In this document: one piece after another, positions 12,155 to 19,201 of the stretch | Position numbering within the stretch: position 1 is the stretch's first letter | How the letters are laid out: every line of letters begins with the position of its first letter | Assembly (NCBI RefSeq): GCF_900113685.1 | Contig: NZ_FOQG01000006.1 | Span: 124,001 to 188,000 of the forward strand | Source of the DNA: Nocardioides psychrotolerans | GTDB taxonomy: Bacteria; Actinomycetota; Actinomycetes; Propionibacteriales; Nocardioidaceae | Length of the DNA stretch: 64,000 bases | Reading direction: 5' to 3' | The notes under the pieces: model-generated | Databases searched by the model: none | Told to the model about the DNA's origin: nothing | Seen by the model: the letters and a program-made list of their open reading frames with translations, nothing else | Program-made: the position numbers and the translations under genes

Positions 12155-13615
12155 GTGGCCGAAGCAACCGACGTCCAGCACCTGGTGAAGCAGCTGATGG
12201 CCGGCGCCAGCCCCGAGGAGAGCAAGGCGCTCCTCGACGCGCTGATGAGCGGACAGGTGACCAGCATCTTCGAGAAGCTCAAGCGCGATCAGGCGCCGAC
12301 GCTGCTCCCGGTCCCGACCAAGGTCCGCGGGTTCCGGGTGCGTCTGGACCTGCACGGCGCGAAGCCGCCGGTCTGGCGCCGCCTCGAGCTGCCCGGTGAC
12401 CTCAGCCTTCCGCGGCTGCATGACGTCATTCAGGCCGCGATGGGGTGGACCAACAGCCACCTGCACCGGTTCCGCACCGGCAGTGACCACCGTTCGCCGT
12501 ACTTCGTCACTCACTTCGACCTCGAGGAGGGCGATGAGGGAACTCTCGAGGACGACGTACGACTCGACCAGCTCGTTGCCGAGAAGGGCGACGAGCTCTG
12601 GTACGACTACGACTTTGGCGACGGCTGGGACCACAAGTTGGTGGTCGAGGAGGTCCTCGACGAGCCGCCCGCGACGGCGCGGTGCACCGGTGGTCGGATG
12701 GCGTGTCCGCCCGAGGACTGCGGTGGCATCGGCGGCTACGAGGACCTGGCCGCCTGGGTCCGCAGCGGGTACGACGACGCCCTCCTCCCCGGCAACTTCG
12801 ACAACGGCGCACACGCTCACGACTGGCTGCCACTCGACTGGCACCCCGAGCACTTCGACGTGGAGGAGACCAACACCGCCCTGGCGGTCGCGGTGGCCGA
12901 GCCGGTCGCGGTGACCGGGGAGCTGGCAGACCTTGCTGAACAGCTCGACCGCCGGGGCATCCGCCTGCTGCGCGAGGTGCTGGGCCGTCCGTTCTCTCAC
13001 GCCCCGACCGAGGTCACCGAGGCCGAGGCCGCCCGGATGACCGAGACCTACCGGACCTTCCTCGACGTCGTCGGCGGCGGCGTGGCGCTGACCGCTGCGG
13101 GCTACCTGCCGCCGGCGGTGGTCGAGCAGATCGCCGAACGTACCGGCATCGCGGACTGGTGGTTCGGCAAGGCCAACCGGGAGGACCACACCTTCCCCGT
13201 CGCCGGCATCCGCGCCACCGCGCGCGCCCTCGGGCTGGTCAGCATCCGCAAGGGCCGGCTGAGCCCGACCGCCGCCGCCCTTCGATGTGGCCACGATCCG
13301 ACGGCACTCCTGCGCCACATCGTCGGGCGCCTGCCTTTGGGCACTAAGGACACCGAGCGCCAGGCGGGCTGGATGGCACTGGCCGTGGCCGGCAGCGGCA
13401 CACCGGCGCAGGAGTGGCGCAGCGAGGTCAGGGACCTGCTGTACGCGCTCGGGTGGCGAAGCGGACACGACCGGTTCTCGCCTCCGCCCGCCCATAGCGC
13501 GACCCTCGACGTGCTTGAGCAGCTCGCCGGTGCTTCGCGCGTCCGCATGCGCGAGATCACCGGCGTCGACTTCGCCGTCGCGGCCACCGCCCGTGCGGTG
13601 ATCCGGCTGACCTGA
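12155..13615 (+). CDS. pRiA4b ORF-3 family protein
   Basis: 486 residues. Residues about 57-200 match the plasmid pRiA4b ORF-3 domain (VRLDLHGAKPPVWRRLELPG, LHDVIQAAMGWTNSHLHRF, WYDYDFGDGWDHKL, PPEDCGGIGGYE). This family is common on plasmids and IS1096-like elements, and its role is unknown. Residues 200-300 keep the downstream motif LPLDWHPEHFD. The remaining 190 residues are an all-helical region I do not recognise. Start is GTG at 12155; the upstream ribosome site is weak. It belongs to the variable segment beside tRNA-Ala. Confidence 0.8.
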   Translation: MAEATDVQHLVKQLMAGASPEESKALLDALMSGQVTSIFEKLKRDQAPTLLPVPTKVRGFRVRLDLHGAKPPVWRRLELPGDLSLPRLHDVIQAAMGWTNSHLHRFRTGSDHRSPYFVTHFDLEEGDEGTLEDDVRLDQLVAEKGDELWYDYDFGDGWDHKLVVEEVLDEPPATARCTGGRMACPPEDCGGIGGYEDLAAWVRSGYDDALLPGNFDNGAHAHDWLPLDWHPEHFDVEETNTALAVAVAEPVAVTGELADLAEQLDRRGIRLLREVLGRPFSHAPTEVTEAEAARMTETYRTFLDVVGGGVALTAAGYLPPAVVEQIAERTGIADWWFGKANREDHTFPVAGIRATARALGLVSIRKGRLSPTAAALRCGHDPTALLRHIVGRLPLGTKDTERQAGWMALAVAGSGTPAQEWRSEVRDLLYALGWRSGHDRFSPPPAHSATLDVLEQLAGASRVRMREITGVDFAVAATARAVIRLT

Positions 13616-14014
13616 CCACTGTCGAAGATTGGGGTGACAGCCGACCGCTAGGCTTTGAGCGGAATTGATTCTTGTGTGTAGCGGTCGCTCCGTAGCGATT
13701 CGCACACAAGGAAAAAGGCATCTGACCTGCGGAGACGAAGATCAGGCGAAGCGGTTGATGCATTCGTGCATGCGTTCAGATCTCTGAGTTGCACAAGCAC
13801 CCACCGGGGCTGGGGCCGGGTGCCCGCGTTCTTGATCTGCTCGTCTGCGCGGAGCTTGCGCCAGAGGTTGGACACCTTGTCCCTGCGCTGTTGAGGAGTG
13901 AGCTCCTCGGCGAGACGCTTGCCGCCTGGTCGTGATTCAGCACCTGACGGGCCGCGATCCCGCGGCCGTGGCCAGCGCTCGCGCGGTGATCGGTGCCTAT
14001 GAGCAACCTTGGTG
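13616..14014. other. 399-bp gap with gene debris
   Basis: No intact gene is visible. The lower strand of 13796-13951 encodes a fragment resembling the C-terminus of a larger protein (see next entry). The sequence TTGATTCTTGTGTGTAGC near 13667 is more AT-rich than the neighbourhood. The segment joins the pRiA4b gene to the truncated sigma-factor gene and reads as a scar of past insertions and deletions. Confidence 0.4.
13796..13951 (-). pseudogene. C-terminal fragment of an unknown protein
   Basis: Reading the minus strand gives KRLAEELTPQQRRDKVSN then LWRKLRADEQIKNAG and TRPQPRWVLV. This has the look of a C-terminal winged-helix or domain end, with the pattern xxSNLxxKLRxxxxIxNxGxRxxPxWVL. 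No upstream domain or start codon with a ribosome site is present, and the frame runs on into unrelated sequence. I could not assign a family. A gene remnant is the best reading, with low certainty. Confidence 0.3.
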
Positions 14015-14356
14015 ATGCCTCACCTCGTTGAGTTCGTCGAGTCGGCCCGCGGGCGGCTGCGGCGCACGGCGTACCTGCTCTGCGGCGACTGGGACCAGGC
14101 TTCCGACCACGTGCAGGAGGGCCTGATCCGGGTCTACGTCGCGTGGCCGCGCCTGACCCGGGCCGGGCGGAAGCACGCCTACGCCCGCCGGGCCGTGGTC
14201 AGTGCCTTCCTCGACCATGTCCGGCGCCGGTCGAGCAGCGAGGTCCCGCGGGAGCCTGACCACGAGCTTCCGACCGGGTCCAGGTGCTCGACACCGACGG
14301 CGACCAGGTCGTCACCCTCCAGGGCAGTGGGCTCGAGGGTGTGCTCACCGCCGTGA
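14015..14356 (+). pseudogene. Truncated SigE-type ECF sigma factor
   Basis: The first 85 residues match the sigma region 2 part of small actinobacterial SigE-family factors: HLVEFVESARGRLRRTAYLL, CGDWDQASDHVQEGLIRVYV, AWPRL and YARRAVVSAFLDHVRRRSS. These factors are normally about 170 residues, with a region 4 HTH after residue 100. Here the match ends near 14275 (EVPREPDHELPTG) and the frame continues as Arg/Ser/Pro-rich nonsense. A different protein begins in another frame at that point (next entry), so region 4 has been deleted. The product could not recognise a -35 element. Confidence 0.75.
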
Positions 14357-14520
14357 CGGGCGCCGGCGTGGTGACCGTGACGTCCTACGAGCGCGGAGGT
14401 GAAGGCACCTACGTCTACGACCTCGACTCGGGGCGGTTCCTGCGCGTCAGCGAGGACGTGTCGTCGTGGGGCACCAGTGGACCGACGCAGGACCAGCAGT
14501 TCCTGTGCTGCGGGCCGCTT
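14278..14520 (+). pseudogene. C-terminal remnant of the gene once downstream of the sigma factor
   Basis: From 14284 the frame reads VLDTDGDQVVTLQGSGLEGV, then AGVVTVTSYERGGEGTYVYD and LDSGRFLRVSEDVSSWGTSG. This is a beta-strand-rich repeat resembling the C-terminal part of the propeller-like proteins that often follow SigE-type sigma genes. It has no start or signal sequence and is joined directly to the sigma fragment, so one deletion probably removed the end of one gene and the start of the other. Its own C-terminus runs into the convergent App1-like gene. Confidence 0.5.
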
Positions 14521-15581
14521 CACGCGCCGGGCAGGATCCCGCGATCGCGCAGGGCCTGCGCGAGGGCGTGCCCGTCGGGTGCGCGGACGGTGATCCGGGT
14601 CGACGGGTCGTCCACGTCCGGCCCGGGAGCCGGTGAGGTCACCTGGGCCAGCTGCTCGGAGAGGGTGAGCTCGCGGATCGCCACGCCGACGACGCGGTCG
14701 GGGAAGGCCGTGACCGCCTCGGCGTAGAGCGTCGGGTCGTGCTGCCCGTCGTCGCCGACGAGCAGCCACCGCAGCTGCGGCAGCTCCTCGAAGAGCCTGC
14801 GCAGGGTGGTGCGCTTGTGGTCCTGCCCGGAGCGGAACCACCCGTCGGACGTCGGACCCCAGTCGGTCATCAGCAGCGGCCCGGCCGGATAGCCGTGGCG
14901 GTCGAGGAACGCGGTCATCGGGCGCGCGGTGTTCCACGCCCCCGTGGAGAGGTAGACGACGAAGGCGTCCACGCTGCCGGCCAGCACCTCGTCGTACAGC
15001 TCGGCCATGCCGGGGACCGCGCGTCGCTCGTCCTCGCGCACCAGGAAGGCGTTGCGGAAGGCCAGCAGCGGACGCGGCAGCATCGTGACGATGACGGTGT
15101 CGTCGAGGTCGCTCAGCAGGCCGAGGGAGGTATCGGGGCCGACGATCCGCAGGGGTGCGCTGACCGGTGCCGCAGCACCGACGGTCAGTGACGCGGAGGC
15201 CCAGCCGGGCGGGAGGGCGGCGTCGAGCCGCACGTCGACGTAGCCGTCGGCACCGCTGGAGACGGTGTGGGTCTCGCCGCCGAGGTCGATGGTGAGGGGT
15301 ACGCCGGCGGCCGCTGTCGACACGAACCGGCGCCAGCCGCGCCCGTCGGTGCGGGCGGCGCTAGGGGTGCCCGGGGGCGCGAGGATGACCCGGGCCAGCA
15401 CCCGCACCCAGCCGCCCGCGTTGGGACCCGTGCTGGGACCCGCGCTGGGACCCGCGGCGCGACTGGCGCCGTAGCCGGTGTGCGCCACCACCCGGGGCGT
15501 CCAGCCACGCGAGCCGAGCTGCTGCCCGACGAGGTCGTGGACCCGTCGCTCGAGCCGCGCGGCGCGGTGCGGATGGCTCAT
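14520..15581 (-). CDS. App1-like phosphatase domain protein (DUF2183)
   Basis: Resembles the catalytic domain of yeast App1 phosphatidate phosphatase. The HAD-type motif SDLDDTVIVT lies near residue 155, followed by YLSTGAWN and LVGDDGQHDPTLY, which supply the later catalytic residues. Residues 1-140 form a beta-rich N-terminal domain common in bacterial members. Near residues 45-55 a short SAGPSTGPNAG repeat comes from a degenerate DNA repeat. No signal peptide is evident. The biological substrate in bacteria is not established. It is transcribed divergently from the lipoprotein gene. Confidence 0.82.
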   Translation of the reverse strand: MSHPHRAARLERRVHDLVGQQLGSRGWTPRVVAHTGYGASRAAGPSAGPSTGPNAGGWVRVLARVILAPPGTPSAARTDGRGWRRFVSTAAAGVPLTIDLGGETHTVSSGADGYVDVRLDAALPPGWASASLTVGAAAPVSAPLRIVGPDTSLGLLSDLDDTVIVTMLPRPLLAFRNAFLVREDERRAVPGMAELYDEVLAGSVDAFVVYLSTGAWNTARPMTAFLDRHGYPAGPLLMTDWGPTSDGWFRSGQDHKRTTLRRLFEELPQLRWLLVGDDGQHDPTLYAEAVTAFPDRVVGVAIRELTLSEQLAQVTSPAPGPDVDDPSTRITVRAPDGHALAQALRDRGILPGA

Positions 15582-15633
15582 GGTCGTCGACCCTAGCGAC
15601 CGGTAGCGGCACGGGTGGGCGCTCGGGGCCCGA

Positions 15634-15696
15634 CGTCGAGTGACGCATCGAGCATGTCCAGGACCGCTGGGAAGATGCCCTACGTGTCACTCGACG
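15634..15696. repeat. 11-bp inverted repeat in a divergent promoter region
   Basis: CGTCGAGTGAC (15634-15644) recurs inverted as GTCACTCGACG (15686-15696), 41 bp apart, between the divergent App1-like and lipoprotein genes. It could be a paired operator for one regulator, or chance. Confidence 0.35.
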
Positions 15697-15764
15697 CCGA
15701 CGAGGCCGGTCCTGGTTTCGCCGGAGAGTCGGCGGCGCTGGCCCGGTGGTGGCAAACTGCTCCG

Positions 15765-16748
15765 GTGAGGTCATGGGGTGCAGCGGTGCTGCTGACGGCG
15801 GTGGTGGCTGCGACATCGGTGACGAGCGGGTGCAGCAGCGACCGGCCCGAACCCACCCTGGCGCCACCCCTCGAGGACTTGGGCGACGTCGGCCCGCCGG
15901 CGTACGACCCGGGGCTGGAGGCGGCAGCGGCCGTGCTCGCCCTGGTGCCGCAGGACGCGACCTCCCTGTCGGTCACCGACTTCGACCAGGTGCGTCTGCT
16001 GCTGGGGGCCTCCCTGCTGACCGGGCAGGACCCCTCGCCGGTGCGGGAGCGCTTCTGGAGTCGTGCCGCGGCGCAGGCTCCGTTGCTCTCCGAGGGGCTG
16101 CTGCGTCCGGTCGACGCAGAGCTCGCGGCCGACTACGGCTTCACCCAGGACGACGTGAAGTGGGAGGCGGCCTTCACCGGTCCGGCGGGTGACGGCTTCG
16201 TGCTGGCACTGCGCGACGACCTCCAGATGGCCGGTGTCGAGCGCGCGGTGGCGGACGGCGTCGGTCCGCTGGCCGGAGCCGAGGTCGACCCGATCCTGCG
16301 ACTGGTCACGGTGGGCACGACCGACGATCCCGAGACGAGCTGGGCGGTCTCGGAGGAGATCGCGGCGATGGTGGGACCTGCGGCGGCGAACGCGACGTAC
16401 GTCGAGCGCGACTGCCTCGACTTCGCCCAGACCCTGGGGACCGACGCCACGACGCTTGCGGCCGTGCCGGCCGACGACGTCGCCGCGCTCGAGCCGCTCG
16501 AGCTGTTCAGCGTGACGCTCGGTGGTGAGCTGGCGACCGTCCGGATGGGCCCGGAGCGCGAGGACGCCTTCGAGCGGCTGCGGCTCGCGGGCAACCTGCC
16601 GGCGACCGAGCCCGAGCTCGGCCTGGGCTTCGCCGACGGGGTGGCCGACCCGGTCGGGGGCCGCATCGGCTATGTCATGCCGGACGCCGCCGTCGCGGCG
16701 CGACTTGTCCGCGAGCGGAAGCTGCCGTTCGCGGTCTGTCCTGCCTGA
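15765..16748 (+). CDS. Putative lipoprotein of unknown function
   Basis: Not recognised as a named family. Starting at GTG 15765 the protein begins MRSWGAAVLLTAVVAATSV and ends its signal with the lipobox TSGC, so the mature protein should be lipid-anchored outside the membrane. The in-frame ATG at 15675 would add 30 polar residues before the signal and is less likely. The 300-residue mature part is acidic and mixed alpha/beta, with two similar-looking segments, and contains no obvious catalytic motif. Its stop lies 6 bp from the convergent MBL-fold gene. Confidence 0.6.
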   Translation: MRSWGAAVLLTAVVAATSVTSGCSSDRPEPTLAPPLEDLGDVGPPAYDPGLEAAAAVLALVPQDATSLSVTDFDQVRLLLGASLLTGQDPSPVRERFWSRAAAQAPLLSEGLLRPVDAELAADYGFTQDDVKWEAAFTGPAGDGFVLALRDDLQMAGVERAVADGVGPLAGAEVDPILRLVTVGTTDDPETSWAVSEEIAAMVGPAAANATYVERDCLDFAQTLGTDATTLAAVPADDVAALEPLELFSVTLGGELATVRMGPEREDAFERLRLAGNLPATEPELGLGFADGVADPVGGRIGYVMPDAAVAARLVRERKLPFAVCPA

Positions 16749-16754
16749 GGTCCC

Positions 16755-17546
16755 TCAGGCCTGCAGCGCTGCGAGCTCGGAGGCGTCGTGGGCGCTGAAG
16801 ACGGTGACCGTCCCCCCGGGGCCGCCGTGCGTGGCGTGGAGCTCGCGCACCCGCTCCGCGTTGGCCCGGCGCGCCTTGTCGGCGTGGGCCAGCACGGTCT
16901 GGAAGACCCGCAGCGGTCGCGGGCACGACGGGGGCGTGAGCTTCTCGCCCGTGTGGAAATAGGAGTCGCCGGCGTGCAGGAGCCAGTGACCGTCCAGGCG
17001 TCGTACGGCGACCCCGCTGTGCCCGCGGCTGTGGCCGTGGAGGGGGACGATCACCACGTCGTCGCCGACCGCGGTCACGGAGTCGAGCCCGTGCCAGGTG
17101 TCGCCGCCCTCGCGATGGCGGACCCAGGTGGGGTCGTGGGCCCACTGCTCGGCGACGTAGCGGGCCTTCTCCTTCAGCGACGGGTGCAGCGCGGCCTCGA
17201 GCTCGGTGGCGTGGACGTGCACCCGGGCCTGGGGAAAGTCGCCGATGCCGCCGACGTGGTCGAGGTCGAGGTGGGTGAGCACGACGTCGGTGACGTCGAC
17301 CGGGTCGAGCCCGAGCGCGGTGATCCGGGCGGCGGCGGTCTCGGCGGGGTCGAGGAGGGGGCGTACGACGGCCCGGAACGGCTGCCCGAGACGCTTCGGG
17401 CGGGCCAGGTCGGCGGAGCCGAAGCCGGTGTCCACCAGGAGCAGTCCCTCGTCGCGCTCGACGAGCAGCACGTGGGCCACCATCGGGGCCGCGGCGAGCG
17501 GCGTCATCGTGCCGCAGTTGAGGTGGTGGACCCGCTGGTTCGTCAC
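16755..17546 (-). CDS. MBL-fold metallohydrolase
   Basis: Metallo-beta-lactamase-fold hydrolase of the lactonase/glyoxalase II superfamily. The metal-binding motif THLDLDHVGG (HxHxDH-like, with Leu replacing the first His spacing residue) is followed by PLHGHSRGHSGV and LLHAGDSYFH. It starts at GTG 17546 inside the stop of the fatty-acid-hydroxylase gene (GTGA overlap), so it is the last gene of a three-gene operon after a GntR regulator and a membrane hydroxylase. The substrate is unknown; quorum-lactone or lipid-ester hydrolysis are possibilities only. Confidence 0.83.
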   Translation of the reverse strand: MTNQRVHHLNCGTMTPLAAAPMVAHVLLVERDEGLLLVDTGFGSADLARPKRLGQPFRAVVRPLLDPAETAAARITALGLDPVDVTDVVLTHLDLDHVGGIGDFPQARVHVHATELEAALHPSLKEKARYVAEQWAHDPTWVRHREGGDTWHGLDSVTAVGDDVVIVPLHGHSRGHSGVAVRRLDGHWLLHAGDSYFHTGEKLTPPSCPRPLRVFQTVLAHADKARRANAERVRELHATHGGPGGTVTVFSAHDASELAALQA

Positions 17547-18277
17547 CCGGTGATCGTGGCAGGTGCGGGGCTGCTCTCGTGGAGCTTTCGGACGGTGGGC
17601 GACGTGGGCACGTCGGCCGGGTCGGGGTAGGTGCCGAAGAGCCGGTCGGCGGTGCCGGACGTGGTGACGGTGAACCAGTAGTGCTCGTTCTTGTAGTGGT
17701 GCAGCCGGTGGTTGCGCCACACCGCGCGGTAGGCGCGTGAGCTCGGCTTGTAGTCGCTGTGCACGAGGTAGTGGGTCCACTCGTAGGCGAACATCATTGC
17801 CGTCGCGCTCACCAGCAGGGTGAGCGCGCTGCCGGTCGGCAGGGCCACGAGTGCTGCTGCGGCTCCCGCTGGGACGAGCCAGAGCAGGGCCTTCCACGGG
17901 ATGAAGACCAGCGGGATGTCGCGCGGGTCGGCGTGGTGGGCGCGGTGCTCGCGGGCGAGCAGCGAGTCGATGCGCACAGGGCCGACCCGGCGGGGCCGCC
18001 AGTGCAGGACGACGACGTGGATGACCCACTCGATCGCCGGGAACAGCGCGACGAGCCCGACCGGGATCACGAGCTGCCACGTGTCGCCGCCGCCGTGCAC
18101 GACGCGGGCGGCGGTGGCCGCCACGAGGGCCGCCGCGATCATCGGCGGGCTCGGGTGACGCCAGAAGGCGCGCCAGGCCTGGCCGAGCGTGATCGCCGTA
18201 CGACGGGTGGCGGCAGTCGTGTCCTGCGCCAGGCGCTCGGCCGCCAGGGCCTCGATCTCGGGGCTGGGCTTGGTCAT
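17543..18277 (-). CDS. Fatty acid hydroxylase / sterol desaturase family membrane protein
   Basis: Di-iron membrane oxygenase family. Four membrane segments are visible, and the histidine clusters EHRAHH, EWTHYLVHSDY and RNHRLHHYKNEHYW give the eight-histidine ligand set. It is 244 residues long. The start ATG overlaps the stop of the upstream GntR gene (ATGA), and its own stop overlaps the MBL-fold gene, so all three are one operon. The substrate is probably a lipid or carotenoid-like molecule, and regulation is by the neighbouring GntR protein (both inferred). Confidence 0.85.
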   Translation of the reverse strand: MTKPSPEIEALAAERLAQDTTAATRRTAITLGQAWRAFWRHPSPPMIAAALVAATAARVVHGGGDTWQLVIPVGLVALFPAIEWVIHVVVLHWRPRRVGPVRIDSLLAREHRAHHADPRDIPLVFIPWKALLWLVPAGAAAALVALPTGSALTLLVSATAMMFAYEWTHYLVHSDYKPSSRAYRAVWRNHRLHHYKNEHYWFTVTTSGTADRLFGTYPDPADVPTSPTVRKLHESSPAPATITG

Positions 18278-19005
18278 CGCTGCTCCTGGGTCTGCTCGAG
18301 CGCGGCGAGCGCGCTCACGAGGCTGTCGGTGGCCGGTCGGAGGACCCGGTCGGCCGCGGCGCGGGCGGTCTCGGGGTCGCCGGCGGAGATGGCGGCGGTG
18401 AGCACCCGGTAGGCGCCGGCCTGACCGACCTCCTCGGCCATCGCGGGGGCGAGCGCCTCGAGCGCGGGCTCGTAGGCGGCGCGCAGGCTGTTGAACATCA
18501 TCCGGAACACGACCGAGTCGGCCGCATCGACCACGAGGTCCCAGAACGTGAGGGCGTGCACCTGCCGCTCCACGTCGTCGTCGGTCGCGGCGAGCTCGTC
18601 GACGCAGGCGGTGAGCAGGGCTCCGAGGGTCTCCCCGCCGCGCTCGGCGGCCAGCGCCGCGACGCTCGGCCCGATCGCGAGCCGTGCCTCCAGCACGCTG
18701 CGGGCGACGGCTGCGTCGAGCGACCCCTTGCGCACGAGGAGCTGGGGCAGCAGGTCGAGCCCGGCATAGCGCCGGAAGTCGCGCACGGTCGTCGCGCCAC
18801 CGTGGCGCACGTCGAGCAGCCGGGTCTGCGCCATCCGCTGGAGCGCCTCACGCACGGCGGGCCGCGAGACCCCGAGCACCTCAGCCAGCCGACGCTCGCT
18901 CGGCAGCGTCTCGCCGGCCCCGATCTCGCCGTCCACGACTTCCGCGAGCACCTGGTCGAAGACCTCGTCGGGCACGGAACGTCTCACCACGGGCTGGAGG
19001 GGCAT
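18274..19005 (-). CDS. GntR family (FadR-type) transcriptional regulator
   Basis: The N-terminal winged helix (residues about 13-75) contains LPSERRLAEVLGVSRPAVREALQ, written here as two adjoining motifs LPSERRLAEVLG and VSRPAVREALQRM. A helical FCD ligand domain follows (about 100-225). Two palindromes with the FadR-subfamily core TGGTCn..GACCA lie 36 and 91 bp upstream of the start, so autoregulation is likely. It heads the operon with the fatty-acid-hydroxylase and MBL genes. The ligand is unknown. Confidence 0.88.
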   Translation of the reverse strand: MPLQPVVRRSVPDEVFDQVLAEVVDGEIGAGETLPSERRLAEVLGVSRPAVREALQRMAQTRLLDVRHGGATTVRDFRRYAGLDLLPQLLVRKGSLDAAVARSVLEARLAIGPSVAALAAERGGETLGALLTACVDELAATDDDVERQVHALTFWDLVVDAADSVVFRMMFNSLRAAYEPALEALAPAMAEEVGQAGAYRVLTAAISAGDPETARAAADRVLRPATDSLVSALAALEQTQEQR

Positions 19006-19040
19006 GCGGTCGACGGTAGGCCGGGCGATGGGCGTTGGTC

Positions 19041-19057
19041 AAGTGGTCTGACCACTT
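19041..19057. promoter_or_regulatory. FadR-type operator 1
   Basis: AAGTGGTC-T-GACCACTT is a perfect inverted repeat containing TGGTC/GACCA, the core bound by the FadR branch of GntR regulators. It lies 36 bp upstream of the GntR gene start. Confidence 0.7.
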
Positions 19058-19095
19058 CGCCGCCGGCTGGCGGATAGGTCGGGGTGCTCGCCGGG

Positions 19096-19113
19096 TGGTC
19101 AAATGTTTGACCA
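19096..19113. promoter_or_regulatory. FadR-type operator 2
   Basis: TGGTCAAA-TG-TTTGACCA is a second perfect palindrome with the same TGGTC/GACCA core, 91 bp upstream of the GntR start. Its spacer is 2 bp against 1 bp in the first site when aligned on the core flanks, so affinities may differ. Confidence 0.65.
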
Positions 19114-19201
19114 TGCGCGGGGCGGTGCCCGCCGGCTGATGGCGATCGACCGGGTCCAGGCCAGTCGGCGGCGCGCGCTTTCCGGGTGGCCGGTCGCCGA
19201 C

